Below, piece after piece: positions 19,209 through 30,295 of a stretch of 64,000 bases of DNA; the stretch's first letter is position 1; each line of letters starts with the position of its first letter. The DNA comes from Datura wrightii. Taxonomy: Eukaryota; Streptophyta; Magnoliopsida; Solanales; Solanaceae. The stretch is from the NCBI GenBank assembly GCA_035772735.1, contig JASDFA010000016.1, forward strand, positions 173,481,001-173,545,000. The letters run 5' to 3'. The position numbers were made by a program, and so were the translations under genes. Under the pieces are notes generated by a model. It did not search any database and was not told the origin of the DNA. It was given only the letters and a program-made list of their open reading frames with translations.

Positions 19209-22200
19209 TGTCACGCCCCGCCTTGGAAGGCATAACACGCACCTGGTGCCCTACTAAGACCTGGACAGCTGGACTACTGAGCCTAAGCACTTCTGGTGCT
19301 AGACTGGCTCTAACTCTAGATTCAAGAAAATGACGGGCTATATAACGGTTATAAATATAGCCTCTGGCCGACTAGGCTTATAGCCACCTGTGAGAAACAA
19401 TAGCTAACTAGAATAACAATAGTATAAAGGAACCTATGCGGGCCGACAAGGCCACCATGCGGTCTAGTTACTTCTGAATCAAGAAAACAGATGCTCAAAT
19501 GCTACGTGACCGACAAGGTCACCACCACCAACTGAGTAAGGCCCCACATAGCTATTCTAAACAGGCTAAAACAAACACACGGCCTCACACGACCGGTATA
19601 GCTAACCATAGGGAATATACAATCTGCAAGCCTCTAAGAATACTAATAAGATGGTCGGGATAGGGCCTCGGGCTACCCATACGGTACAACAAAAGAAAAG
19701 AAATAAACCTCTAGCTGTCTAGCTCCGGATGATAGGAGCTGATGACTCTATGTGCTGGCTAGAATCACGAGGGATCGACTCCTTGTCTATGAGTACCTGC
19801 AGACAAGTAATGCAGCGCCCCAAACAGGCATCAGTACCACTGGTACCGAGTATGGAAAGCAAAAACTGAACATAACTGAAGATAAGCAATAGTACTGATA
19901 GTTCTGAATAGCAGAAAATAGCTAAGACTGTCAAGGATGGCAAAATCTAAAATGAGCTTATCTGTACTGAAAAGCAGGTGAAAGTCATACCTGTTGCTGC
20001 GGCGTCCTACTATTTATTAATTTAATAAATGACATACATATATATATATATAGCATACAAGGACCTATACCAGCCCCCATAAGATGGAAGGTGCCAACCA
20101 ACACATAATCTATATACCCCTACCCGGGTCAAACCATCCAAAAATAAAGTCACTCCACTCGCCTAATAACTACGAGCACCTTTACTGGCCCCCTAGGTAT
20201 GCATTTTGGGCTCTCTGGGCCCCTGACTATAACTGTATCTGAGTCCGGAGGACTCCTGTAACTGTATCTGATATCTGTATCTGTATCTGTAATCTCTGCC
20301 CTGGGCGCAAGCGCTCTCTAGGGTATACTATAATGCTGATCAACCTGAATGTTGCATCCAATCTTCATCCTACTGCGGATGGCATGACACTCCTTGGAGT
20401 GACGTATCCTCACCCTCTGGCAGGCGAGTCGACACAGCTATTAACCCTGGGGCGGAAAGGAAACTCTAAGGGTGCCCACATATCACAAACAAGTGTCAAC
20501 AAACAACAATAATAACATATAACGTGTATAATAAATATGATCATACTGTTCATGCTTTGATATTCTATTCTGATTCTTCGGCTGGATTAAACTGAATTTG
20601 GTACTGAGTTTGAAATAATATCTCACTGTTTAATACTGATTTACGGACTTTTATTCTGAATATAGCATAACAATACAAACAAACTTGATACTCGGCTTCT
20701 GGAACTTCCTTCTGGAATTTATTCTATTTTACTATGTTAGAATTCCGAAAAAACTAGCTTTACATACCTCAGTTTCTGATTTCCCGGCTAACTGGTGTAA
20801 GTCAGCCAATATTCCGCTATTTCTTCCAACTGCATTCATATTTATAACAATTAGGACTAAATTCAACAATATCCTGGAAGAAACATCACTTTAATATATA
20901 TATATATATATCCCAAACTTTGACTTATCGAAAAACGACCGAAAACTCGCTATTTCTCAGGAGTCTAGGAGGGAGAAATACCCACTCTAGGGCTAGGAGT
21001 ATATTGACACTAATTTGGAGCAATTCCACTTACCTTAGCTCAGTGGGACGACGGTTTGCCGGCCGAATTTCATGAAACTAACTCCGTAGAAATGCTACCT
21101 GCAGCTTTATACTTTGGTATCTGGAGTTAATTTGAGTTTGGACCGCGTTTGACAGCGTAATCGGTTGAATTTTTATATTAAAGATTTTTTCCTCTCTGTT
21201 CTCTATCAATCTTTGGAAAAGAAATGAAAATAAAATGATTAAAACCGAAGGGGAGGGGTTTATATACTTGGGACCTTTAAGTCGCATTCGTCGAATGCGA
21301 TTTATAAGTTGCATTTGCCTTGCAATGCGCCGACTTGGTGCTTGTCCGGTCTCTCCCCGGTTTCTCGCACATATGGTGTTCGGGATGTTTCGCAACTACA
21401 CGCAATTGCACGTGGTCGAACAAGTAGTTAAATGGCTAAAGTAAGCCAAGTATCGATCCCACAGGGATTGAACCAAGGTAATAATCGAATTAAGTATTAA
21501 TGAACTCTAACTCTAAAAATGCAGACAACAATGTAAAGAAGATTTTGAGCGTTTGTTTCCTAATTTATACTAATCTAAGGCAAAATGATAAAGTGAGTCT
21601 GAACTATAGTAATGAGAAAGTTGAGGCCAAAACGAACATGCAGGGAAGTAATTTATCGATATAATTCGGTTAATCTTTCCTTCGGTTGCTAGTCAAGAAT
21701 TATTGCGTATGGAGAGAAACTTTCATATTCTACCCAACTTAAGAAACATGAACCTTCAACCAACATTTATGTGATAAAAGAATTTCATGTTCTAGCCATA
21801 CGAAACCGATTTCTTAATTGCCTAATATGACTTTCAGATATATTTCTATTCTGAAGGTAAATCAATTCTCAATTTTCCCAAACTAAGAAGAGATCATATC
21901 CTACTAATTCACAACTTTCCAATTTCTTTCCTTTCCAAGATAAAACTGGATTTTTTAGATATACATTAACATTGGCCAGACATTAATGCAGTAAGAACAA
22001 GAATTGATAGAACAACCATGGAAGAAAAGATGAAAAACCAAAATGATCAACAATTACATTTCGCTACAAATGTTCTGAACCTCAGCAAGAAGTGAATTTA
22101 GCCACTCATTAGTGGATTAAACATCATCAAATGAGTATAAATCATACAAACAATTGAAATAAAGGAGAAAGAGTTAGAGAAAAACCCTAAGATTTTCGTC

Positions 22201-22834
22201 TCCTCAACTACTTGTAACCCACGTTCTTGCTCAACCAAGTCAGAATGATTAAAAATAAACCTAAATGTGCTATTTATACTAGTGGGAATTCTTCCCGGAA
22301 TAACAAGCAACGTGTCACGGAGCACTACCTCCGTGACATGGAGCAAACGAAGACCCTCTCTGGAATCAGGTCCCTCAGCGTTCCACGGCATGCAACGCGG
22401 GGATTGGCCATCGTGCCACGGCGCCATCGCGAACCCTTACTGGAAATTTGCCAAAATAAATCATCCGAGGCAGAATGCCTCCGCCATGGCAGCATGAAAC
22501 GGCTCCATCGCGGAGCCCCTATATTTGCTGCTTTTCCTTGACCTTTTCCACTGCTCGGTTCCGAGTCCATTCCCGATTTTCACCAACATGCAACTTAGCT
22601 TCCTAAAATTACATTTTTCCTGCAAAATAATACTAATAATGTTGGTTAGTATAAATTCACATTTTAACTACAAATCACATGAGAATATACAAATAACGAT
22701 AGATAAACAAAACAAAATAGAGCATTTGAGCATCACTTGGGTATATAATTCTGCCCAAGATCATATGGAATTTTAAAACTCTTAACCAACATGCGAATAG
22801 GCCATCTACATGTCATGAATTTACTAGTGTAACA
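19209..22834 (-). mobile_element. Type-2 Del solo LTR inserted in protease
   Basis: Starts TGTCACGCCCCGCC and ends AGTGTAACA, flanked by ATTCT. Its left part aligns with 11622 onward (GCGGGCCGACAAGG, CACCATGCGG). It was later split by the Athila solo LTR at 21377-22763; without that it is about 2,234 bp. A solo LTR arises by recombination between the two LTRs of a full element. It holds short TA runs near 20040 and 20893-20911 and a CpG-rich U3 part near 21280-21370. No gene inside. Confidence 0.9.
21377..22763 (-). mobile_element. Athila-family solo LTR nested in the type-2 LTR
   Basis: On the plus strand it starts TGTTCGGGATG and ends GCCCAAGATCA; it is the reverse complement of the LTR at 4415-5823. 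It is flanked by TATGG at 21372-21376 and 22764-22768, a clean 5-bp target duplication. The U3 hairpin modules lie at about 22310-22515 and the TATA box (TATTTATA on this strand) at 22271-22278. Frames at 22098-22570 are shadows of the modules. Confidence 0.93.
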
Positions 22835-22839
22835 ATTCT

Positions 22840-23165
22840 GCCGTACTGATTCAACAATTTACTGAGCAATAACATACATGTCACCAATCCATAGCAAATA
22901 TAACATCAAAATTGGTCATGTCTAACTCTACTAAACCAGCTGAGGTGACTTTCTGAAGGACTATGACAGGGCAATTTCTGTATATCCCTCGAGCTATAAC
23001 TGAGTCACCAAGTGGAATAGAGATTGAAAAGGGTTTTGATAGGGTTTTGGGACTGATTCTGAATTTAATAGAAACATAAGGAGTCACAAAATATAAGGTA
23101 GCCCTTGGATCTAATGATACATATACATCAAGATAAAATACTCGTAACATACCAATGAACACATC
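22840..23165 (-). pseudogene. pol: Del protease, part beyond the insertion
   Basis: Aspartic protease that matures Gag-Pol. The open minus-strand stretch 22881-23162 contains LDPRATLYFVTPY. The family active site is DPGA(T/S); here the aspartate (codon 23109-23111) is present but the glycine is arginine. Downstream ELDMTNFDVIFAMDW matches the conserved second half. The N-terminal side of the coding sequence is continuous with gag at higher coordinates. Confidence 0.8.
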
Positions 23166-24361
23166 TAGAGAGATCTCTTGCCCCTGACGAGATGAGAGGG
23201 CATAGAATCTGTTCTGACGCTGACAACCACCTAAACTAGTGGATGCAACTTGCGAAGCTAAGCGTGATGGTGGAGCTGCTGAACTGTTGGCTGGTTCACA
23301 GACTCTATTAGAGCCCTATCTAGCGGAAAGGTAGTCTATGAGTAGGTGTCTGGGCTTCCCAAACCCGAAACACACACCTAAGCCCTATAGGCACTCTCCG
23401 GGGTGCTTTCCGCCACACTTGCCACAAACTGGAATGCTGGTCTCTCCTGACCTGCTTCCCTGACCTCTGGAGCCTGATGCCCGACCACTATAATCATGAC
23501 TCAATCTAGTCTGAACACTGGCTCATGATGGTGTTGGGGTTGATGACCTCTGTTGGTATTGTTGATAGTGTCCTCCATCGGACCTATTGGCCTCTCTCTC
23601 TTTCTCCTTTATCTAAGTCGCCTCTATCTACTAGGCGTATATGAACGATCTTGAGAAGTCTAGATCATTGTTCAGCATAGTGGTCCTGCACTCCTTGACT
23701 CGGGAGTTTGATACTTCGTTCACAAACCTGCTTATACGAGCCCTCTAATCCGCTACCATCTCCGGTGCATACTTTGACAGCCAGGTACACTCCAAGGATA
23801 CTCTTGGACAGTCATGTGGTACTGTATCAATTTGAAAATTATACCACCTTCGCCTTCCTCAACTATCTAGGGAAGAACCTATCAAAAAAGGAAGTCACGA
23901 ACTCATCCCAACTCACAGGAACTGCTCCCACTGCCCTACCATCCTTTCACTGGTGGTACCGTATATAAGAAACCCCCTTCAGCAAATAGGAGGCTAAATC
24001 CCCACTCTCCTCTCCATTCACCCATAATCCGGATGATCTTCTGCACCTCCTCAATCAACTCGTGCAGGTCCTTGTCCACTTTAGACCCTAGACACTCAGG
24101 TGGATTCATCTTGACGAAGTCTTGAATTTTAGCCACTATTGCATTCCCATTCTAAGGAACATGAGCCATCGCCTACTGATTGACCTGAGCGATTATTGCC
24201 TATACCAACATCTGAAACACCGCTCTATACTCCGCATGAGTGACCTACTTAGGCATAGGATATGCTGGTGCTGGTGGGGCTTGTTGATGCCTATCTCCAT
24301 TGCTATTGTCGTGGCCATTTCCATTGCCATTCCTTATTCTATTTACTCGGTGTGAAGGCAT
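23166..24361 (-). pseudogene. gag: Del gag (broken)
   Basis: Begins at an ATG on the minus strand (24361-24359) with MPSHRVNRIRNGNGNGH, the typical basic, Asn/Gly-rich start. A stop after PAYPMPK ends it at 24245. Capsid pieces follow in shifted frames (FVKMNPPECLGSKVDKD at 23936-24136). The zinc knuckle near 23345-23385 reads CFGFGKPRH, with the second cysteine changed to phenylalanine. It should package RNA in a family member, but it is not functional here. Confidence 0.78.
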
Positions 24362-24559
24362 ATTTTTACAAATGCGTATAGCATGAGTTAGAAGGATAGC
24401 GAGATACTTCATCACATGACATGGATTATGAAAGAAGGGCAATTTTTCCTAAAATGTATTTATTATAACCTCTTCCCTATAAGTGCGGCGCGCTTCACAC
24501 CTATGGAAAAGACTTTACTCAATGCAGCTCTCAAACACCCTAAGAAAATCTAAACCTAT

Positions 24560-24571
24560 TCCCTGATACCA
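24560..24571 (-). other. Primer binding site, decayed
   Basis: Minus strand TGGTATCAGGGA, two mismatches to the iMet complement, four bases from the LTR. Confidence 0.7.
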
Positions 24572-24575
24572 AGTT

Positions 24576-26948
24576 TGTCACGACCCGAGCTGGGATCCCG
24601 GATCGGGACATGGGACCTAGAACCACGAATGGCTCCAAGTTGACCAATGGCATGAACATGACAACTAAAGAGAATACATCAAGTAAAATCTGATAACTGA
24701 AACATGAATAAGTGGAAGACTGAATAACATAACAACATGACATAGAGTAAACACTCAATAAAGTTGAAACTCTACATAATATCTGATAAGCCTCTAATAT
24801 TTCTGATGAGATGATAGGACAACATTCCCAACTAGTTCGTTAAAGTTTGAAACTGAACATAACATAACTAAATGCTAAACAGAATGTCCTCGAAAGATGC
24901 AGAGTCACCAATGACGGGAACTGAGCTGGGCTGCGGGGAAGAGCTGAACTAACAGCGGAATTAGACCTGATCATCCAGACCTGTATCATGAAATGATATA
25001 GGATAAAGTATGCGCTCACTACTTGGAATGTACCGAGTATGGAAGGTAAGTTAAACATACTTAGTAATGTAACTGAAAATCATGCATATAAACATAAATC
25101 ATAAGATCGTGAGAGTAATGACTGCATGTTGAAATCTGAATCAGAATCATGTATAGTCATAAGCTGAATATCATATCTGAATAGAATGACCAAAAGCTAA
25201 ATAGGAATCATATGACTTGTCATAGCTGAAATCTTAAGAAAAGCTTATAAACTGATCATTGGTCAAACCTGCTATAAAACATAATAGCATAAGTAATGAA
25301 CATGAATAACTGAAATTATGAGGAAAAATAGGAGACTCATCATAACCAACAACCACTATGTATGAGCGCATGATGATCCCATGTATTGCCCACGGGGAGG
25401 AGAGCCATTCTAAGCGTTGCCGAGGCAATGGAAAAATAAGGTGTAATATCACGGTGTGCCCTTGGACGGGGAAAACACTCTCTTGAGAGGTCCGAGAATA
25501 TATTCCTACATTGGCGTGTAGTTTATGAGATTGGGGAACCTTGGATACCCCTAATCTACTCTGTGTTAGACACTACTACCAAAACATGTATAATGCTCAT
25601 ATAATGATATTCTCAAAACATAGCTTGAATCTTAACATAGGGAGTCTTGACTACAAAACATATTATAAGTTGATCTTATTAGCCTTTGCTAAATCATGAG
25701 AACATATTTAACATGTGTGGGCTTGCCAAAATCTTAAAATCATGCATACTTGAAATAGACTTCACAAGTCAAAATCATATGAATATACATGGGTAGTCTA
25801 TAAACATTCAATCATGCTAGATATCTCATCATACTTGAAATCATGAATTATAAACTTGACTTTTCATGAACTTGCATAATTGGGAATAATTTTCTAAAAC
25901 TTAAAATCATGGATTTATAACCAAAATAGGTATAAAATCTTCCCATGAATCTTAAAACACGCTTTGAGATATGAAGGGAATTGACCCATAAACAAATCAT
26001 AGAGAATTTTTTGAAATCAAGATAAAACCCCATAATATTATATACATGAATTAAGACTTGAATTCATGAACTTTGAGAAGAAATTTGGGCATGAAAGTGA
26101 AAGAAAACTCTCATCCATGGCCCAACATACCTAGGTAAACTGAATCTCAACATGACTTTGAAAGCCCAAGAGATTTTGAAAAGAATTGATAGGGTTCAAG
26201 CTTGATCTTCAAAGGAAAACTTTTGAACTTGCATGCATTGGAGTTGAATGAACTATAATAGGTTAAACTCCCTTAATACAATTCTTTTAGGTCTTAAAAT
26301 GATGTAGTTTAGGGCTTAGAAGCTTAGGAATTATGAGATTATCCTTACTGATTTCGTAGGAAAAATCACACTGTCAAATGCCACGACTCACACCATCGTT
26401 CATTCTTTGATACCACGACTCGTGGTATTGCTCGTTACTTCCTTCCAAATTTTTGTTAGTACTCAGGCCTTCGAATGAAGACTCAATAGGACGGGTCATT
26501 ACTTGACACAATTACCCATGGTGTCCTCTCGTCGACACTACTGACTCCATAAGTATAACTTCTGGAATGTCTACCATGGACACAACGATGGGTCGTACCT
26601 TGTGAAAATGAGTCATGGAACCCTCCGTTGTGAAAGAATAAATTTCCCACTACTCCTTCCTATGATTACAAACCATGACTTGTTGTTCGATACAACTCGT
26701 ACCATCCAACCTTGACACCTCATAGACAAACAACGCTCCAGACTATGACTCGTTACATCACACAATGAGTCATCCCTTGAATCACTATTACAGGGTCTCC
26801 TTCTGCAGAATCCGACCACGAGCAGTCCCATGACTCGTTACGTCTTCCCACGACTCGTAAAGAGTTATTCTGGGTCATTTTTCAAACTTTTTCTGCTGAA
26901 CACATTTCAAATCCTGAGTCTAGTCTTAGGGACTTTTGGAGTATCACA
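24576..26948 (-). repeat. Type-1 Del LTR (5' LTR of the preceding unit)
   Basis: Starts TGTCACGACCCGAGC and ends GGAGTATCACA, 2,373 bp. It contains the type-1 landmarks: TACCGAGTATGGAAGG, CACGGTGTGCCC, AAATGATGTAGTTTAGG and several ACGACTCGTGG-like motifs at 26390-26870. The following five bases are ATGAT; the partner duplication is not identifiable. No gene inside; frames at 26613-26831 are shadows of the motif region. Confidence 0.88.
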
Positions 26949-27269
26949 ATGATGATGATCAGACCCCATGTCCAAAGAGTGGTACCATTAGGTGGAGTGT
27001 TCCAGGTGCTCGGGAAGTTTATGAGCAGGGTCTCACCCTCAGATCAAAGCAAAATCTAAGGTAAAGCATTCAGGAGGAGCCGCGAATCTTGACTAGTTCT
27101 CTGAGTGAGGTCGAAGAGATGAAGCGGAAATTTGGCCTATATGGGTTTAGTTGGATGGCTAGAACCCCTAACAGATAGTGCAAAACATGGTTTCTATGCC
27201 AAATATTTGGCAACCATGGAGCACTAAACTCCGGCTAGGAAGAAATTAAAGGAGCAGCCTTGAGTAGAG

Positions 27270-27830
27270 TATGCAAGGGTCCGGGGGCACACAGTTGATG
27301 TCTCAGAGAGAGCCATTGCTGGAATGTTTTATGGGCTAGATTATCGGGCCCCAACCTCCATAGAAAAGTTTGATTATTGTGTTGAGGCCTTGAAAAGGGT
27401 CAAGCAGTTGAGCCTATAGGAGAGATAGAGATATGTGAGCTGGTTGGTTGGAGTGATAGCAAAGGAGGAAGAGGATATAGATTGGGTGACCAGTGGATGA
27501 CAGTTCACCAGAGCCTTTCTTAATTTTGTAGCGAAGGACTATTGGACACTGGTTTTCCACAGGTTGGGACCGATGGCAAATCGTAATACTTTAAATGGAG
27601 ACAGAACAGCTTTGGTGGTGTGCATCATGTTGGGATATGTTATCAACATCCTGAGGGTTATAGAGAGAAGATTCGAGATCGAGCTCTGGCCTTGAGCACT
27701 ACTATTCCATTCCCAAGTCTAATATATAGGCTCTATAGAGAGTTAGGTGTTCGGGTGATAGTGGAGTTAGATGCCAGAGTCAGAAGAAATCGAACTACTA
27801 ATATTCAGTTGATATGAGATTAAATAAACC
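27270..27830 (+). pseudogene. Putative plant transposon protein domain (broken)
   Basis: Pieces read YARVRGHTVDVSERAIAGMF (from about 27266), then TSIEKFDYCVEALKRVKQL, then LNFVAKDYWTLVFHRLGPMA, then GDRTALVVCIMLGYVIN, and in another frame IRDRALALSTTIPFPSLIYR and RTTNIQLI. Together they match the order of the 'putative plant transposon protein' domain that is common beside Solanaceae retroelements; its function is unknown to me. Stops lie near 27416 and 27498, and there is a frameshift near 27640. The piece at 27620-27817 is the longest open part. Confidence 0.65.
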
Positions 27831-27928
27831 CGATGAGCTGGGTTAGAGCACCAGCAATAGTCTTGACACCCATTATCAGCAGGGAGCGAGCATATAGATG
27901 CCCCCACCTCAGTCCAGAAGAGTGAGAT

Positions 27929-28417
27929 TTCAGTCACTCATGCCAGACGCCCCCAACACTTCCTACACACGTCCACTAGCCACATTGAGTTAGGTTCCAA
28001 CTGAATGCATTCTTGTGGCCCAGGAGTTCTTACATAAGCTGGCTAAGAGGCTGACCTTGACCGAGAAAAAGGTCAATGTGATGATGGAGAAGCTCAATCC
28101 TTAGGTCAAGGATAAGATTGTAGAGGCATCTAGAAGGTTGCACAACATACTAGATAGCTTTGAGCTACAGCTTAATCAGAGATTAGATGAGAAGCCAGAC
28201 GTATGGAGTCTGCGGGATGAGCTAGGGTCTATTAGGAGTCAAGTTGTCGCGATGTCATCTCGCCAGCCAGTACTATCCCTATCCATTCCACTATTTGAGG
28301 AAGTGCCCAAAAAGGAGATTGACTTAGGGGCATATTGGAGTCATGAGCTAGTTGGAGGAGAGAGAGGAAAGAGAAAGTTGGTAAAGGTGGTTGATGAGAT
28401 GGCTGCAAGAAAGAGAT

Positions 28418-28419
<2 letters not shown>
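27929..28419 (+). pseudogene. C-terminal coiled-coil-like part of the same gene
   Basis: One frame with stops near 27986 and 28102. It contains KLAKRLTLTEKKVNVMMEKL and ASRRLHNILDSFELQLNQRL with heptad-like leucines, then EMAARKR. A helical coiled-coil tail often follows the domain above in the family. It ends next to a GA microsatellite. Probably the same gene after frameshifts. Confidence 0.45.

Positions 28420-28420
<1 letters not shown>

Positions 28421-28470
<50 letters not shown>
28421..28470. repeat. (AG)25 microsatellite
   Basis: Fifty bases of uninterrupted AG. The minus-strand Ser-Leu-rich frame across it is not a gene. Confidence 0.97.
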
Positions 28471-28474
<4 letters not shown>

Positions 28475-29934
28475 GAGCACAAATGGGTGACAGGAGATAG
28501 GTTGCGGAGTCATGACTAGCATATGTCTGATCTGCAGGAGAGTGTTAAAGGAGCTGGGAGTTCAGCTCTTCCCAGTGAGCTCACCGATGGTGAGGACCCT
28601 TTGGGAGAGCCACATTTATTGTAGAGAGATACCGAGGTCTCTAAGGCAACCATTACTGTTGAGGGGGTGACCACAACACCCACCGTTGTACCATTGAGTA
28701 AGGCGGCCACCACTGGCTCCACGATTGCAGAGGAGCGGAGTACGCCTTTACACCCACCTCCACAGGATGGCAGAAGTGCTTAGAGCACCATAGGTATGTC
28801 TCGTATTTTTTTTATTTTCGTTGCTTTAAGGGAAAAGAAGGGGGGTGTACTTGGTTACTTGGTTTTGTTCGTTCAAGGATTTTTATTGTCGTGTTTCTTT
28901 TCCCTTGGATAAGCTATCTAGTAGAAATGACATGTTTAATATTTTTTTTGTGTAACTAGATGTTGCTTAGGAGCACTTAACAACGAATAAAAATGTACAT
29001 GTATTTGATGTTTTGATATTTGTGAGAAAAAATGACCCTTTTTAAGAATAATATTGTGATTAGTTGTGTTGGTTCATTATAAAGAATGACTATTGTGGAT
29101 CTTTTTATAGGATTTGAGTGATTAGGATGAGTAACTGTAACATAGTTGTTCATGAATCGGATAGGTAGTGTTTGATGCAAACTTGTACCATGTCTGACTG
29201 GGTCCTTACTTGGTTCAATATTATGTATGTGATCTAGAACATGCCTGGTTAGTCTTTGTTTAGATTGTAGGATAGTTGGTTACGAAAGGATCATAGGCTA
29301 TTTTTGATTTAGCCCACTTTAGCCTAAATTGCCCTACCAAATGAGATTAATCCCTTGATCCCATATTTGAGCCTAAAGTTGACCCTTTTTAATTAACCCA
29401 TTCACCTTCCTATTTTGTATATAATGAATATATTTTGGCCCTAGTCCCTCCTTTGGCATCGGGAAGCTCAATTCAGGAAAAATATCTAAGTTAGGGGTTG
29501 CTATTGTAAAGGTGCATAAATGATGTGGGAGAAAAAAAGGTAGTCAGTAAAAAGAGTGGTATGGTGTGGGAAAAAAAGAAAAAATAGAAATTTGAAAGTC
29601 AAAAGAAAAAAAAAGAGAAAAGTATAAAATACACTAGATCACCAAGTGAAAGCTAAATAAAATGGAGAAAGGGTGGAAAAGAAGAAAAGGGGGAAAAAGT
29701 TAAAAGTAAAGCCAAGAGTTGTGTAGCGTCAAGGAAGGTTAGTCACTATTGTCCATATGTACTACACCTGTCTCGAAGCCTATATTGCAATCGAATAAAA
29801 GTCCTACAGTTATCCTAACCTAACTGTCTAAAAAGCCAGAGTTGAGAAAATAAGGGCAAGCCTATTGTATCACTTGTGCAGTATTTGAAACTTCATTGTG
29901 AGCGTGAGAGCTTCACTTGATAGTCCCAATTTCT

Positions 29935-29966
<32 letters not shown>

Positions 29967-30295
29967 TGAGAGTTTGGGACTTTATTTGTTGTGAGGGTAC
30001 ATGGGTTGCACTAGATTTTGTCAATATTCAGTGTAAATAGCATTAATGATAGCTTAGTTTTCTGTTAATGATGGAATGCCATCTCTCGATCCGTTTGTGT
30101 CATGACTTATAGTCTAATGTAAGCATAACTACTTTAGTTTTGAATGGAAAAGAGGGTCAATATCTATTTGAGATCATGTGTGAAAATTCTGGTGTTGGTG
30201 GCTGTAGGTCTTCTATTCTACTTTCTTGTTAAGCATCGTGTTGTAGTAGTGTCTTATTTTCCTGAGGACATGCAAATGTTCTAAGCTGACAGTAT
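28471..30295 (+). other. Non-coding 3' internal region of the Athila-like element
   Basis: No gene is seen. About 29275-29400 reads like a block common in this type of element (TTTGATTTAGCCCACTTTAG, then CCTTGATCCCATATTTGAGC). An A-rich stretch with many GAAAAA runs lies at 29520-29700, like that at 3240-3420 of the Athila element. A (TA)14 run lies at 29935-29962. Confidence 0.55.
29935..29962. repeat. (TA)14 microsatellite
   Basis: Pure TA run in the non-coding part of the Athila-like element. Confidence 0.95.

Larger units (their letters stand above)
19204..22839. other. Target site duplication ATTCT around the type-2 solo LTR
   Basis: ATTCT at 19204-19208 and again at 22835-22839. When the insert and one copy are removed, the protease sequence continues and aligns with the homologous sequence at 60090-60160. 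Confidence 0.9.
15152..24575 (-). mobile_element. Del/Tekay chromovirus internal region, interrupted by a solo LTR
   Basis: Reading on the minus strand from 24575: primer site, gag, protease, reverse transcriptase, RNase H, integrase, chromodomain, polypurine tract. Removing the 3,631-bp insertion (19209-22839) and one copy of a 738-bp tandem duplication leaves about 5.06 kb, the same as the internal region of the element at 56792-61870. Its 3' LTR is type 2 and its 5' LTR type 1, so it is a recombinant and not a single insertion product. Confidence 0.8.

Noticed and set aside
28232..28522. Minus-strand Ser-Leu repeat protein
   Set aside because: It is the translation of the AG microsatellite.
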